This document shows, in pieces, positions 20,515 to 30,504 of a DNA stretch of 64,000 bases (its first letter is position 1; each line of letters opens with the position of its first letter). A program made the translations under genes and the position numbers. Source of the DNA: Ctena decussata (lineage: Eukaryota; Mollusca; Bivalvia; Lucinida; Lucinidae); the NCBI GenBank assembly GCA_963989385.1, contig OZ022513.1, forward strand, positions 18,335,928 to 18,399,927, written 5' to 3'. Below the pieces are notes generated by a model, which saw nothing but the letters and a program-made list of their open reading frames with translations, ran no database searches and was not told the origin of the DNA.

Positions 20515-20639
20515 TTTAATGCATATGAACAGACTTACTTAAACCGAGTATGCTGTTTTCATAACTTTGAAATTTTGAGTAATACTCAGTGGAAAGAAAA
20601 CAGCTCTATTGAAATCATTTTCAAACCTGGAAATCATTT

Positions 20640-20843
20640 AGGGGAGAGTCGGGTAACTTCGGACAGCGGGTAAATTCGGACAGTGAAACTGTTTCCTTCT
20701 TATGTCAGTTGTTTGGAACTAAAACAAAAATAACTGGTCAAACAGTGAAAATCCTGATGAGACGCTCATCTGGATTTTCACTGTTGTTTGCAATGTTATG
20801 TCCGAATTTACCCTCCTGTCCGAAGTTTCCCGACTCTAACCTA
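20640..20843. mobile_element. Hairpin MITE, family B
   Basis: TAGGGGAGAGTCGGGTAAC and TTTCCCGACTCTAACCTA are inverted. GCGGGTAAATTCGGACA faces TGTCCGAATTTACC. The central stem has lost part of one arm (GATGAGACGCTCATC). Confidence 0.8.
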
Positions 20844-21139
20844 CTGCAATTTGTACAAGCCGCAATGACCTCGACCCGCCAAGGAGCATGGGAGCTAAAA
20901 TTTAAGTTTCGAGTTTTACTTCACTTCACACAACTATTTATTCTAAAACGCATAAAATATTCATAATTTAAAAAAAAAAATAATAAATAAAAACATGCCG
21001 TTGGACCTCTGTACTGAAATATTCTCTCTTCATCGTCCATTGCCACATGAGAAAATGTGCTCTGATGTCTAACGCTTAGGGTGTCTAAGAACAACTGAGC
21101 ATTGCGGTATGATACCACATACTCTACATTCAAGATAAT

Positions 21140-21284
21140 TTGTGAGCTTAAAAGCTAGCTAAAGGGCTAAAACTACCTTCATGCGGGCAGCGAGGATTCT
21201 GATCAGACTGGGCGGATGCCCAGGCTGATATGAGTTTTCGCTGGGCGCGTATGCCACTTTGTTGGGTTTGTCGTGTCGCGGCTC
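21140..21284. mobile_element. Family A hairpin MITE, right half only
   Basis: Starts in the element's middle (AGCTTAAAAGCTAGCTAAAG) and ends GTCGTGTCGCGGCTC. Together with the left half at 15109-15229 it shows that the mid-point is a recurrent break site. Confidence 0.8.
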
Positions 21285-21620
21285 CAATTTCTGCTTTAAG
21301 TCTTCGTGACCGACCTTTCTAGCAATTACACGTTTATGTATAAACGCCTATATATGGACGCCGGATTTCCAGTAATTCATATCCGCTATTTTTGTCTCTA
21401 CAGCACTGAGAATAACAATGGGAATCTCTGACTGGTAATTGAAATATAAATGATACAGTAGGTTACAGAGAGGTGACCAACGTGACAAGTTATACGACTG
21501 TGATCAAAGTGAGGGAAGAGGAAACATAGGTTCTTAACGAGTTTTTACAGAACAGAACAAACCTTTATTCAGAAATAAATCTCAGGCCACTCAAAGGTGG
21601 CATAAGAGAAAAAATACAGC
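21285..21620. other. No gene seen
   Basis: No ORF or repeat supported. AACAGAACAAACCTTTATTCAG at 21550 resembles the GAACA-tail repeat. Confidence 0.35.
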
Positions 21621-21621
21621 A

Positions 21622-21770
21622 AATGAGGGGTTCCGAGTTCGAGACCCGCTGTAGGCTGAAATCTTTCCATACGGAATGCAACTGTATACAACCTTTTATT
21701 TTCACCCTCCTATCATTCTGATATGACTGAAATAACGTTAAAAAGGACGTAAAGTCGCAAGTCTAGATTT
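21622..21770 (+). mobile_element. tRNA-derived SINE S1, 5'-truncated
   Basis: Begins at the B box (GAGTTCGAGACCCGC), then CACCCTCCTATCATTCTG, ATATGACTGAAATAACG and GGACGTAAAGTCGCAAGT. It lacks the A-box part seen at 8693. Confidence 0.75.
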
Positions 21771-22586
21771 TGTTTGTTTATTTTTCTGCTATTTGTAGAG
21801 TAAATAACCTTACGTATTGGGACAGACAGGTATGTGTCTTTTGAAATTTGCCCGCTTTTAAACTTTTCTGTGACGCAGTTGAGAATAATGCTCAAAATAT
21901 AGCGACGATCTTTATTCACTGACGACCGTGGGCCACGTATATATCCAGATATGAAGATTTGCAAGGCGCAAGATTTGGCCTGCTTGCTTTTAAGGGCGGT
22001 GAAGTTGCAGAAGGAAAGTGAAGTTTGAGAGCTTAAAATACAAACTTCTATACCGTATATATGGCTATGCGCCAGGGATTTTCTCTCAACAAATATTTAA
22101 AACAGTTATGTGTATTAAAGCTATTAGACATTGTTTCTTCCAAAACAATACCAAAAACCTAAGACGGATCTACATTTTGGGACTGTTTTTGAAGCCTTTA
22201 GGGAAAAACTCCGTCTAATAACTAAAGAAATACGGCCTCTTCACAGGTGCTCAGGTATTTTCAGACATAAGAAAACAAGAATGGTAATAATAATACCGTT
22301 TCTCCTTTGCTAACATAATGTTTTAATGAATTTGCAATGAAAGAAATCCTTTATAATGTGGAGTACTTATATTGTTAGGTACTTGTACTCTAAAATCAAA
22401 ACTGCTTTATTTATTGTATACCAGGTGGTACCAAATCAGATCAGCAAGCATATCGGCATTGCGGCATGTGTAACATTATATCACACTTCACAGATACCCA
22501 AATTTTTTAAGCATGAGATATCCTTAATGGCCGAGGTCTACCCAGCGGATCGTGTATCGTGCTATAAGTAATAGAGTATTGCTCCG
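21771..22586. other. No gene seen; weak repeat at 22135-22225
   Basis: CCAAAAACCTAAGACGGATC ... ACATTTTGGGACTGTTTTTG resembles the hairpin at 36300-36358 (CCAAAAATCTAGATCC ... AGATTTTGAGATTGTTTTG). The rest is unassigned. Confidence 0.4.
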
Positions 22587-22647
22587 GTCCGCCTGTACGG
22601 TCGATAGCTAAAGCTCGTATAGCTATTATCTCTCCGTACAGGCGGAC
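22587..22647. repeat. Short inverted repeat
   Basis: GTCCGCCTGTACGG and CCGTACAGGCGGAC flank a loop that itself contains GATAGCTAAAGCTCGTATAG. Confidence 0.8.
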
Positions 22648-23365
22648 GAACAGTGCTTCATCTCTTACACTTGTATAACTTGGTACATGTATCTTTTCTT
22701 TTTCCTGTGACCTTCATTTTATAGCTTTCATTCTTCTTCTTTTATTACTATTATCATCATTATATTTGTTATTATTTGATGGTCACCCTAAATGTACAGA
22801 TACAGGGCACGGAAACTGGTTTGTTGTCCTCAACGGGTATGTCTGAACGCAAGACGGAAGTACATAGCACTGTCGATGCAGATAACGTACTTTACATATA
22901 ATGAAGGCATGTCGAAAGCATTTGCGCTGCCAAGCTACAATTTAAGTTAATATAAAGGTATCTCTATAATTTTGGAAGCTCTCAAACATCCACTTTACTT
23001 ATTAGTACCAATCTTTCCTCCCAACATAACGCACAGGTGTTCCAGACCTCTCACAGTGTTAAACATCAGTTGCTGATGTCTAACACTTCAAAAGCATCTG
23101 TTATTGCAACGTATATGCATAAAGATATATTAGGTTCGAGGCTGAATTGTAATACAGAAGTAAAATTGAAAAAAAAAAAAAAACAAAAAAAAAACAGCAA
23201 ACTTGTACGAGTTCGTGGCTGCATTGTAATAAAGAAGTGAAACTGAAGAAAAACATACCAGCAAACATGTATGAAACGTTTTTTCAGTTACGTATTTTTG
23301 TATCAGGCTAGAAAGTAACAAAATGCACATGCCAAAAACAGTCTACCCAGCAGAAACATGTCGTC
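22648..23365. other. No gene seen
   Basis: AT-rich with a poly-A region (about 23168-23195) and an imperfect duplicate of about 80 bp around it (GTTCG-GGCTG-ATTGTAATA-AGAAGT-AAA-TGAA on both sides, about 23131-23180 and 23210-23255). Confidence 0.4.
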
Positions 23366-23531
23366 GAGTGAGTGAGTTAACTCGGGTTTAACGTCCCACC
23401 AACAACTTGATCATATAGAGACGGGACCTCGGTTTAAAGTCTCATCCGAAAGACAGGAGAAGCGGGAGATCGATCTTGCGACCCCTGGATTGGTAGTCTG
23501 GAGTGTTATCCACTACACTACAGCCGCTCCC
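23366..23531 (-). mobile_element. tRNA-derived SINE (family S3), minus strand
   Basis: On the minus strand: GGGAGCGGCTGTAGTGTAGTGG (A-box region), then a B-box-like GGGGTCGCAAGATCGATC, the body CTTTCGGATGAGACTTTAAA and the 3' end GTGGGACGTTAAACCCG with a CTCACTCA tail at 23366. The GGACGTTAAACCC + CTCA tail structure is common in mollusc SINEs. Confidence 0.8.
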
Positions 23532-23754
23532 ACATGTCATGTCGTTGAAACGACGCTACTCGACGTACACTGCCAACTGGAATACGTAAATATACCGTCA
23601 TGTCGAGAGCTTTCGCAACATAATCAGAGAACGATCTTACCCCTTTAAGACATTTAAATCGGAAAATTTTGCAGAAATGCTTTGTCCCTATCAAATTGTG
23701 CATGTGTGCCGGCTTTTTATACAGTACATGTTTTCCATATTAGTGTTTGCCCCA

Positions 23755-23892
23755 GATAATGAACCAATCAGATCACCCGAATTTTCAAATTTTCAATAGA
23801 TTTATTCGTGTAGACTCAACACTTATCCATGAAGAGAGTCTTCACCAATAAATCTACTGAAGACTTGAAAATTCAAGTGATCAGAAATGTAC
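23755..23892. repeat. Imperfect inverted repeat
   Basis: CAGATCACCCGAATTTTCAA and ATAGATTTATTCGTGTAGACTC pair with GAGTCTTCACCAATAAATCTA and TTGAAAATTCAAGTGATCAG. About 130 bp; probably a small MITE. Confidence 0.65.
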
Positions 23893-23997
23893 AGTCTTCT
23901 GTGGCTTGTCACGTCTAAAAATAGCTTCAACATGACAGGTCAAATTGATTTAGAAGTCAATGTAGATTTCTCGAATGAGCGTGTGTTTTTTTTCTAA

Positions 23998-24342
23998 TTA
24001 CAAAGGAACAGATGAAGGGAGTATTTGGCAATATTCTCCATAAAAAGTATTTTATGGTTACTCATTAGAACCACCTCAACGAGGCGGTTCTATGGCAATC
24101 CATAACATTATTTTTAAAATAAACACATAATATTGTAAAAACATGAGGATACTTATTAGAATCGCCTCGACGAGGCAGTTCTATGGGTACCCACAGCATT
24201 GTTTTAAAGCATGTTGTAGATATTTGTTAGAATTGCCTCAAAAAGGCAGTTCTAATGAATATCCACAACATACGTTTTCTTGGAGAAATAAAAATAATCC
24301 CAAATTATCACAAAATACTCCTCTTATATGTTCCTCTGTAAT
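23998..24342. mobile_element. MITE family F with three internal hairpins
   Basis: Outer ends (ACAAAGGAACAGATGAAGGGA, then GTATTTGGCAATA, against its complement ending CCTCTGT at 24338) are inverted. Inside are three successive hairpins of the form TTAGAACCACCTC/GAGGCGGTTCTA, TTAGAATCGCCTC/GAGGCAGTTCTA and TTAGAATTGCCTC/AGGCAGTTCTAA, about 85 bp apart. Single-hairpin relatives lie at 25099-25308 and about 41025-41160. Confidence 0.75.
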
Positions 24343-24499
24343 AAGATGCATCTCGTAACACAAATCAAATATCTATGATTTGTGTAAAGAGAAGAAAATA
24401 ATCCTCATTCAACAAAGGAAAATCAAAGTGACCAGCCATGTTTGAGCTCCAAAAACTGAATGAATGGGTACGTGCAAAGTCATCTGAACACAAATCATA

Positions 24500-24625
24500 A
24501 ATGACAGCATGACACTCACTCTAGAAGCAGTATTCTAATTATGCTCCTCCTCTCCAAGTTAAATGACAGCATGACAAAAACTTGAAAAGCAGTATTCTAA
24601 TTAAGTCCCTCCTCTCCAAGCTATT
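24500..24625 (+). repeat. Tandem duplication of about 60 bp
   Basis: AAATGACAGCATGACA ... GAAGCAGTATTCTAATTA ... CCTCCTCTCCAAG occurs twice in a row (24500-24560 and 24561-24621). Confidence 0.75.
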
Positions 24626-24848
24626 TTTGGACTGTCATGATATTGCATCATGTTTTGACGTTGCATCATTACTATAATCAAAGTACATTGGAGAGTGGTC
24701 ATTTTGAGATTTTTTAATTTATCTTTATTATTTCTTTATTTTTATTTTTTTTTAAACACAAAATATCTCTCAAACAAAGATTATCTGAAAGATGTTGGAA
24801 AACAAGGCAGACCAGGATCAGTTTATTATCTGGGGCAAACACTAAGCC

Positions 24849-25008
24849 GGTTAGAGGCTATGAAGAGAAATCTTCGCAATTAAGAACCTTCCGCTCGCTA
24901 CGCTCGCTTCAGGTTCTTAATTGCAAATCTTCGCAATTAAGAACCTTCCGCTCGCTACGCTCGCTTCAGGTTCTTAATTGCGAAGATTTCTCTTCATAGC
25001 CTCTAACC
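24849..25008. repeat. Nested palindrome with doubled hairpin
   Basis: Outer arms GGTTAGAGGCTATGAAGAG and CTCTTCATAGCCTCTAACC enclose two copies of a 60-70 bp unit, CGCAATTAAGAACC ... TTCCGCTCGCTACGCTCGC ... GGTTCTTAATTGC, each a hairpin in itself. It can fold either as one long stem or as two stem-loops. Confidence 0.85.
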
Positions 25009-25098
25009 TATACGTAGCGGGGGACCTGAGTAAAGTGAATCATATAGGCAAACCAGCAATCCCCTTGTTAACTGTGTACCGGGGTACCTGAAGAGTTT

Positions 25099-25308
25099 TA
25101 CAGAGCTCTAGATAAGAGGGAGTATTTGGTGATAATTAGGGATAATTTTTGTTAATTCTGCGTAAAAACATATGTTGTGACCCCTCATCTGAACCGTCTC
25201 GACGAGACGGTTCAGATGAGGGGTCACAACATATGGTTTCGATGAGAAATAAGAAAAATTATCCTTAATTATCATCAAGTACTCCCTCTTATCTAGAGCT
25301 CTGTTTTA
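25099..25308. mobile_element. MITE family F, single-hairpin form
   Basis: CAGAGCTCTAGATAAGAGGG and CCCTCTTATCTAGAGCTCTG are exact inverted ends of about 210 bp. Inner arms carry GATAATTAGGGATAATTTT and its complement. The centre is GTGACCCCTCATCTGAACCG with GTCTCGACGAGAC and a perfect return arm. Confidence 0.85.
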
Positions 25309-25324
25309 GCAGCAAACAAGGTGT

Positions 25325-25462
25325 ACATGTATGCGCACAGTCTAACTAGAATCTTTATTGTATGCTGTAGGTTTCTGAGGTTCCATACGAAGGCATGATA
25401 AATACGAAGGGAAAAACTCTGACCAGACCGAGCAGATGCATATGCTGGTCTGAGTCCATGAT
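25325..25462. repeat. Decayed family A hairpin
   Basis: TGCGCACAGTCTAACTAGAATC ... AAACTCTGACCAGACCGAGC ... ATGCTGGTCTGAGTC keeps the right-half order of family A at low identity. Confidence 0.5.
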
Positions 25463-25470
25463 GTTCATAT

Positions 25471-25694
25471 GAGAAAACCAACAATGTGGTTGTGCGCCCT
25501 GCACAGACTCAGATCAGCCTGGGCATCCGCCAAGTCTGATCAGAGTCTTCGCTGTCCGCCAGAAGGTAGCCATGGGTCTAAGCTACCTCCATGCGGACAG
25601 CGAAGACTCTGATCAGACTGGGCGGATGCCCAGGCTGATCTGAGTCTGTGGTGGACGCACAACCACATTGTTGGTTTTCTCGTGTCGCGGCTCA
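25471..25694. mobile_element. Family A hairpin MITE, missing the first bases
   Basis: Begins at GAGAAAACCAACAATGTGG, lacking the CCGCGACAC part, and ends CTCGTGTCGCGGCTCA. The middle is shortened, and both inner hairpins are nearly perfect. Confidence 0.85.
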
Positions 25695-25749
25695 TATATT
25701 CTTTTGCAAAACTACTATATACTGTAAAAATTCTAAATACTGGGACTGA

Positions 25750-25816
25750 TAGGGCTGAGCACACCGTGCAGACCAAGATCAGACTGCTCTCTGATCAGGA
25801 TCTACACTGTTTGCCA
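25750..25816. repeat. Short hairpin of the CACTGTTTGCC type
   Basis: CACCGTGCAGACCAAGATC AGAC ... GATCAGGATCTACACTGTTTGCC, an imperfect stem related to the GGCAAACAGTG hairpins at 34055 and 26944. Confidence 0.5.
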
Positions 25817-26149
25817 TCATATACGCGTTTCTTTGAAGGACTACAGCATGTAAAAACCTGGCTTTTCATTTTTGGACAGCTATCGTAATTATTTTAGGTG
25901 TTACACCTCTTAGAATTGTTAGTGTATGTTGTTCTACAATTTTCCTTTGTTATGAATATAGAAACAGTTTCCAGAGAGTGCTTGGCTGATATAATGATGA
26001 CAAGGTGATAATATATTCCAACAGAAGTCATTGAAACACATACTGAGTAATGATGTACTGCGAAACATAGGGGATCTGCCATTCGGAAGAAAAAAAAAAG
26101 AAACAAAGAATCGAGGTTAGTCGTCAACACAGTTGACATCAAGCTAGAA

Positions 26150-26352
26150 TTTCATTCATTTTGGTTTAACGGTCCTTTCAGTGTTGTTTCACTTTTGTCG
26201 AGCTAATCGTTTAGCGAAAACCGGAGGTCCAGGGAACAAACCCTGATCTTCCGTATGCAGAACTTGGCTTTTGTCACATCTATGCCGAGCCTTGAACCCA
26301 CAGCGGCAAGAGACCTGATGCTCTTATTCACTAGGCCACGCAATCGGAACCC
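26150..26352 (-). mobile_element. tRNA-derived SINE (family S4), minus strand
   Basis: On the minus strand: GCGTGGCCTAGTGAATAAGAG (A-box-like), GTGGGTTCAAGGCTC (B box), GATCAGGGTTTGTTCCCTG, and a 3' end at GGACCGTTAAACC with an AATGAATG-like tail at 26150. Head, body and tail are in order. Confidence 0.75.
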
Positions 26353-26547
26353 CGCTCGGCCATTTCCATGAATCAACCTCGGATGTATAACGTGGGGCTA
26401 CTTTTAAAAATTACATGACAGTTGTTAGTTACAAAGACATAAATAAAGATGGCCGCGACTGTGACACCGAGTAAATAATAAAATGTACAGAAACAAATGT
26501 ATTTTCTGTCTCGGCATCAATAGTTCACTAATTTGTTTTGCCAACAG

Positions 26548-26840
26548 CAAAGCAACAAACGAATGTCCGTGCAATAGCTGAAAAGGTCGCAGGTCGAGAA
26601 TTAATTATCGTTCGTAGAGATGGAGAGCAACGTCGTCGAGGTATAGTTGTTCCAGCGAACAAAATGTTGCATTTTGCAACATACTTCTCCGCCGACATAC
26701 ATCCGAGGTCTGATTCACGGAATAGGCCGAGCGGTGCTCCGATTGTAGGCCACGAAGGCCCGTGTGTAAAAACGTGCTTTACGAAAACGTTGCATCAAGA
26801 ACATATGCCTGGTTTGCCACATTGCAAAGAATGTTATTAA
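26548..26840 (+). CDS. Candidate terminal exon, about 97 codons, unknown protein
   Basis: An acceptor-like TTTGTTTTGCCAACAG ends at 26547. The frame then reads KQQTNVRAIAEKVAGREL, IIVRRDGEQRRRGIVVPANK, MLHFATYFSADIHPRSDS, and later VGHEGPCVKTCFTKTL and PGLPHCKECY, ending TAA at 26838. There is no ATG until codon 39 or so, which fits a 3' exon rather than a single-exon gene. The C-terminus has four Cys with His (CVKTC, HCKEC), which could bind metal. No family recognised. The stop codon is fused to the TTAA target of the insertion at 26841-27053. A chance ORF cannot be excluded. Confidence 0.3.
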
Positions 26841-27053
26841 CCCTTAATGCGCCAAAAAGCAGACGACAAAATTTACGTCTGCAGAATTTCCAAAAATGTC
26901 TCGTCCAAGCGATATCATATAATGTATTAAGAATTCGAACACTACAGGGCAAACAGTGTAGATTCAGATGAGGTGGCTCATTATGAGCCACCTCATCTGA
27001 ATCTTCACTGTTTGCCTAATCAACAATTTTAATTATTTGCGCATTTAAAAGGG
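26841..27053. mobile_element. 213 bp piggyBac-like MITE (TTAA duplication)
   Basis: TTAA lies on both sides (26837-26840 and 27054-27057). Ends CCCTTAATGCGC and GCGCATTTAAAAGGG are inverted. The CCCTT start plus TTAA target is the signature of piggyBac-type elements. The interior is a strong hairpin: GGCAAACAGTG, GATTCAGATGAGGTGGCTCA and the return arm TGAGCCACCTCATCTGAATC. Confidence 0.85.
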
Positions 27054-27057
27054 TTAA

Positions 27058-27257
27058 GTTGAAGACTTGAAGCAAAAATGATATCATGAAATTTTAGCAA
27101 TAATCCAATTGTTCCCGTCTGCCTTTACGCCAAACTTTTCATAGCAAATGGACCCAAACTTCAAAATTATGGAACGGCCCCTACTTGTGCTTTTGATTCA
27201 TAAGCAATTTGCTAACGACATCATACGTACATGTATATAAAGCTGGGTTCGTATGAT
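27058..27257. other. No gene seen
   Basis: Would be 3' untranslated sequence if the exon ending at 26840 is real. No AATAAA signal is found close by. Confidence 0.3.
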
Positions 27258-27457
27258 AGATAGATGGATGAGTTGCGATTTTACGTCCTTTTCAACAGTA
27301 TTTCAGTCATATCAGGACAATGGGAGGGTGATAATGAAAGCTTGTGTGCAGTGGAACCTCGTTTACGTTTGATAATATTCTCGTCCCAAGCGGGGATTGA
27401 ACTCGGGACAGCCAGATCAGCAGGCCAGCGCTTAACATACTGAGCTACCGCGGCTCC
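27258..27457 (-). mobile_element. tRNA-derived SINE S1, full length, minus strand
   Basis: On the minus strand: GAGCCGCGGTAGCTCAGTATG (A box), GAGTTCAATCCCCGC (B box), CACCCTCCCATTGTCC, TGATATGACTGAAATACTG and AAAGGACGTAAAATCGCAA. The best-preserved copy of the family in the window, matching 8693-8875 from head to tail. Confidence 0.85.
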
Positions 27458-27491
27458 TAAGAGTTCATATGAAGGGTCAAGTTGAGTTTGA

Positions 27492-27584
27492 TTGGTCTGC
27501 CCCAGAGAGATGGTTGCATTACCATTTTTATATCTAAGTTGGTCTGCCCCAGAGAGATGGTTGCATTACCATTTTTATATCTAA
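27492..27584 (+). repeat. Perfect tandem duplication, 47 bp x 2
   Basis: TTGGTCTGCCCCAGAGAGAT ... TTTTTATATCTAAG occurs twice head to tail with no mismatch seen, so it is recent. Confidence 0.9.
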
Positions 27585-27932
27585 GGTGTTTGTGTGCAAT
27601 GTCCCGGTTTTCCAAGCAAGACAACCCAGGTTTACTTTTTCATAACCTGGACAACAAAGCTTACCTTAAAGGAATGAAGTTGCTCCCAGAAGAGAAAACT
27701 CTTTAACTATGGAAGTTAGTTCCAACTGACTATGGACGAAGAAACAAAATTGACAGGGTTGCTGCCCCTGAGATATTACTCGTGTACCATAAACTTTGTC
27801 AGTTGAAACAAGTCCTGATGAACCGAGCAAACAAAAATCCTCACTACACAGGCTCGCCTGCAGTCAGACGAGATCTCCTCAAGGGCACAAGGTCCGCTTT
27901 GTTCCTTACGTTCGTAATATACATCTGCGCAA

Positions 27933-28000
27933 GTCAAGGGTACTAGGTCCACATTGTTCCTTACGTACGTAAGGAACAAAGTGGACTTAGTACCCTTGAC
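27933..28000. repeat. Near-perfect 68 bp palindrome with an extra arm
   Basis: GTCAAGGGTACTAGGTCC ... GTTCCTTACGTACGTAAGGAAC ... GTACCCTTGAC. A third, diverged arm (AAGGTCCGCTTTGTTCCTTACG) precedes it at about 27889. Confidence 0.85.
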
Positions 28001-28212
28001 TAGCGAAAATGCATTATACATAGATGTCAAAGAATCCTCAGATTAATTCTGTAAACAGGGACGACTCTTACAAGACTGTGCATACTGGCAGGCTATATAA
28101 ATGTTTGCCTTTTGCAAAAGTCTTATGGTTTGTTTTCCCGTTTCGAGACTCGCATAATGAAATACATACAAGTTTTAAAAGCAAGCACTAATATTATTAA
28201 AACCGGTTAATG

Positions 28213-28763
28213 TTATTAAAGGTAGGTTCCTGTACTTTGGAATGCATCATAATTTTGATGATGTTTTATCCAAGTTGTTGGAAAGCACTTATAAAGAGGA
28301 AATGAATAAGTTTCACTAAAAAGTGTAAATCAAGAAATCGTAGAAAGGTCGTTTTGCAAGGGATTTCCTAACTCTGCTTCGCACCCCAGTTAGCGCTATT
28401 TTTAGTTCGCGCCAAAAATAGATAACATAGCTGACGTCATACTGCATTGCATTTCGGGATAGTTTTAACCCATCCGCCATGCCAGGACCTCTGGAAGAGC
28501 TCACGGCAAGAGAAAATTAACCGTTGGCAAATGGCATCAGAAACTGCGGACTTGTAGACATATATACATATTTATTTTTAGAACTGGAATTCCAACAAAA
28601 GAAAATAAACCAAAGGGAAAACGACTATTTTCTACAACATCTGACGATTTTCTCAGTAGCAACAGTTTCAGAAAAATAAGGGAATTCAATACTACCCAGA
28701 AAAAGACAAAATTATTTTGTGAACATAATTGTTATCGCTAGGCCAGGAACCTACCTTTAATAA
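28213..28763. mobile_element. 550 bp TIR element (AAAGGTAGGTTCCTG ends)
   Basis: TTATTAAAGGTAGGTTCCTG at the left and its complement at 28743-28763. No ORF of note. The interior includes CATCCGCCATGCCAGGACC. Flanks are TTA/TAA, so the target duplication cannot be told from the end of the repeat. Confidence 0.75.
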
Positions 28764-29319
28764 TTCAAGCCTTCTTTATATTACAGTTTATCTTGCCATA
28801 CTTCTTATGGTAATATTAAATATTTAATATTAAGATATGTTAATAGTTCACAGATACGTATTATATATTGATACAATGTATATTGGTTGTACACTGTTAT
28901 TAACAGCAAGATCTAAACAGATCTACCCAACTCTTTGCCTTACCTACCAACTACTTTATTTCTGCTTAAAATGAAAAAAAAATAATATAATTGAAATATT
29001 TAAAAAACAGTTTCAATAGATACTCTGACCCATGTGTCCGATAAAAGTTAACAGCAGTAAAATTATGTCAAACCGGTACTTATTTATGTCTCAAATATAT
29101 GTATATGGCTGGTTCGTCGTTTCACCATTTTAATTCTATACATGTTATTCTTCTACATGAAGGAACGAATATCTAAGACCCTGTGACTTAAATACATAGC
29201 AGGATTTGTATTAAGACCAGCTAAAGACATTTTGATCATACAAATGAAAATAATGACGACTGGCCTTTAATCCGGAGTTCCAAATAAAAAAAACAGGACC
29301 CCACTGGGCACACAGCGCA
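28764..29319. other. No gene seen
   Basis: Very AT-rich, with TTAAATATTTAATATTAAG low-complexity sequence near 28815. Confidence 0.45.
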
Positions 29320-29321
29320 AA

Positions 29322-29408
29322 ATCAACATTGAATAAAAGTTGATTCAACGTCAGGACGTTGAATCAACGTTAATTCAATGTTGATTCAACGCTAATTGCC
29401 TGCTGGGA
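29322..29408. repeat. Inverted repeat of the GTTGAATCAACG family
   Basis: GGGCACACAGCGC, then TTGATTCAACGTCAGGACG and GTTGAATCAACGTTAATTC, then GCCTGCTGGGA. Relatives at 35758-35857 and 40322-40430 share the CAGGCACA and GCCT-TGGG outer bases. Confidence 0.75.
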
Positions 29409-29535
29409 ACTTGATGATGATGTAAATGTAAACTAAACAATTAACAAGCCTAGATATGAAGCTAAAAGCCTTAAATCGCCAGTGATAATATTAATAACAT
29501 TACAAAATGCAAAATATATGTCTTCAAAAACTAAA

Positions 29536-29625
29536 AACAGTTCAGATGGCTCATTATGGGCCGCATCATCTGGATCTTCACTGTTTTCAAAATTCAGTCT
29601 TTTTTTTTTTTTTTTTTTTTTTTTC
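29536..29625. repeat. Short hairpin plus poly-T
   Basis: AACAGTTCAGATGGCTCATTA and its partner ATCTGGATCTTCACTGTTT resemble the central stem of family B. A T-run occupies about 29600-29624. Confidence 0.6.
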
Positions 29626-30000
29626 ATTTGCGATATTTTAGCAGATTTAAGTTTTAACTTGGTCCTTTAATGTAACACTTACCAGAAACGAAATATTTAC
29701 ATAACTCCACAAACTATGTACACCACACGCTCTTTTGTTAAGAACTAATTCGCAATTCCCTAAACCTTGAGTTGGCTCAAAACTTTAGCAGTTTCCAAGA
29801 TAACTTATCATTAATATTTTCCTCTGACAGATTAATATTTTTCTTCAGTAAATCCGCAAAAACAACAGTCGCGAATTTGTTATCTTAATACAGTGTTAAG
29901 TATTAGTATTAACTCCTTAAGTTAATCCTTCTGATCGTCCGTACATCGAAAATATAGTGTTAAGTAGGTATTATTTTGCAATAGCTTGCCAGAAAATGTA
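29626..30000. other. No gene seen
   Basis: AT-rich sequence, nothing supported. Confidence 0.4.
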
Positions 30001-30238
30001 TGAGCCGCGACACGAGAAAATCAGCAATGTGGTTGTGCGCCCAGCGTAGACTCAGATCAGCCTGGGCATCCGTCTGGTCCGCTCAGACTTTTTGCTAAGC
30101 GCTTAAATGGTAGCTAAGTGTCTCAGCTACCTCCATGCGGACAGCGAAGACTCTGTTCAGAGTGGGCGGATGCCCAGGCTGATCTGAGTCTGCGTTGGGC
30201 GCACAACCACTTTGTTGGTTTTCTCGCGTCGCGGCTCA
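30001..30238. mobile_element. Nested-hairpin MITE, family A, full length
   Basis: TGAGCCGCGACACGAGAAAA to TCTCGCGTCGCGGCTCA. The left inner hairpin is damaged (TCTGGTCCGCTCAG). Confidence 0.9.
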
Positions 30239-30440
30239 TATTATATCTGATTGTTTTTCCTTGAGAAAAAGTTATTAATAAACACTCAGGAGAAAAATAG
30301 ACATCTCTGGGCGTCACGTGAAAAGGACTGTTGTCGATGTGCGTGAAGCAAGTACTCAAAAGAGCCTTAACGACCGCGAAAAATGTCCAGGCTTTAATTT
30401 TTCACTTTAAAGATTCCTCGGGATCAGTAGATTCTTTAAG

Positions 30441-30504
30441 CGAGCAGGGAAGACTCAGATCAGCCTGCGCGTTTGCGCAGGCTGATTTGAGTCTTCGCTG
30501 CTCG
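30441..30504. repeat. 64 bp hairpin, stand-alone half of family A type
   Basis: CGAGCAGGGAAGACTCAGATC, AGCCTGCGCGTTTGCGCAGGC and GATTTGAGTCTTCGCTGCTCG. It looks like one inner hairpin of family A existing on its own. Confidence 0.75.
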
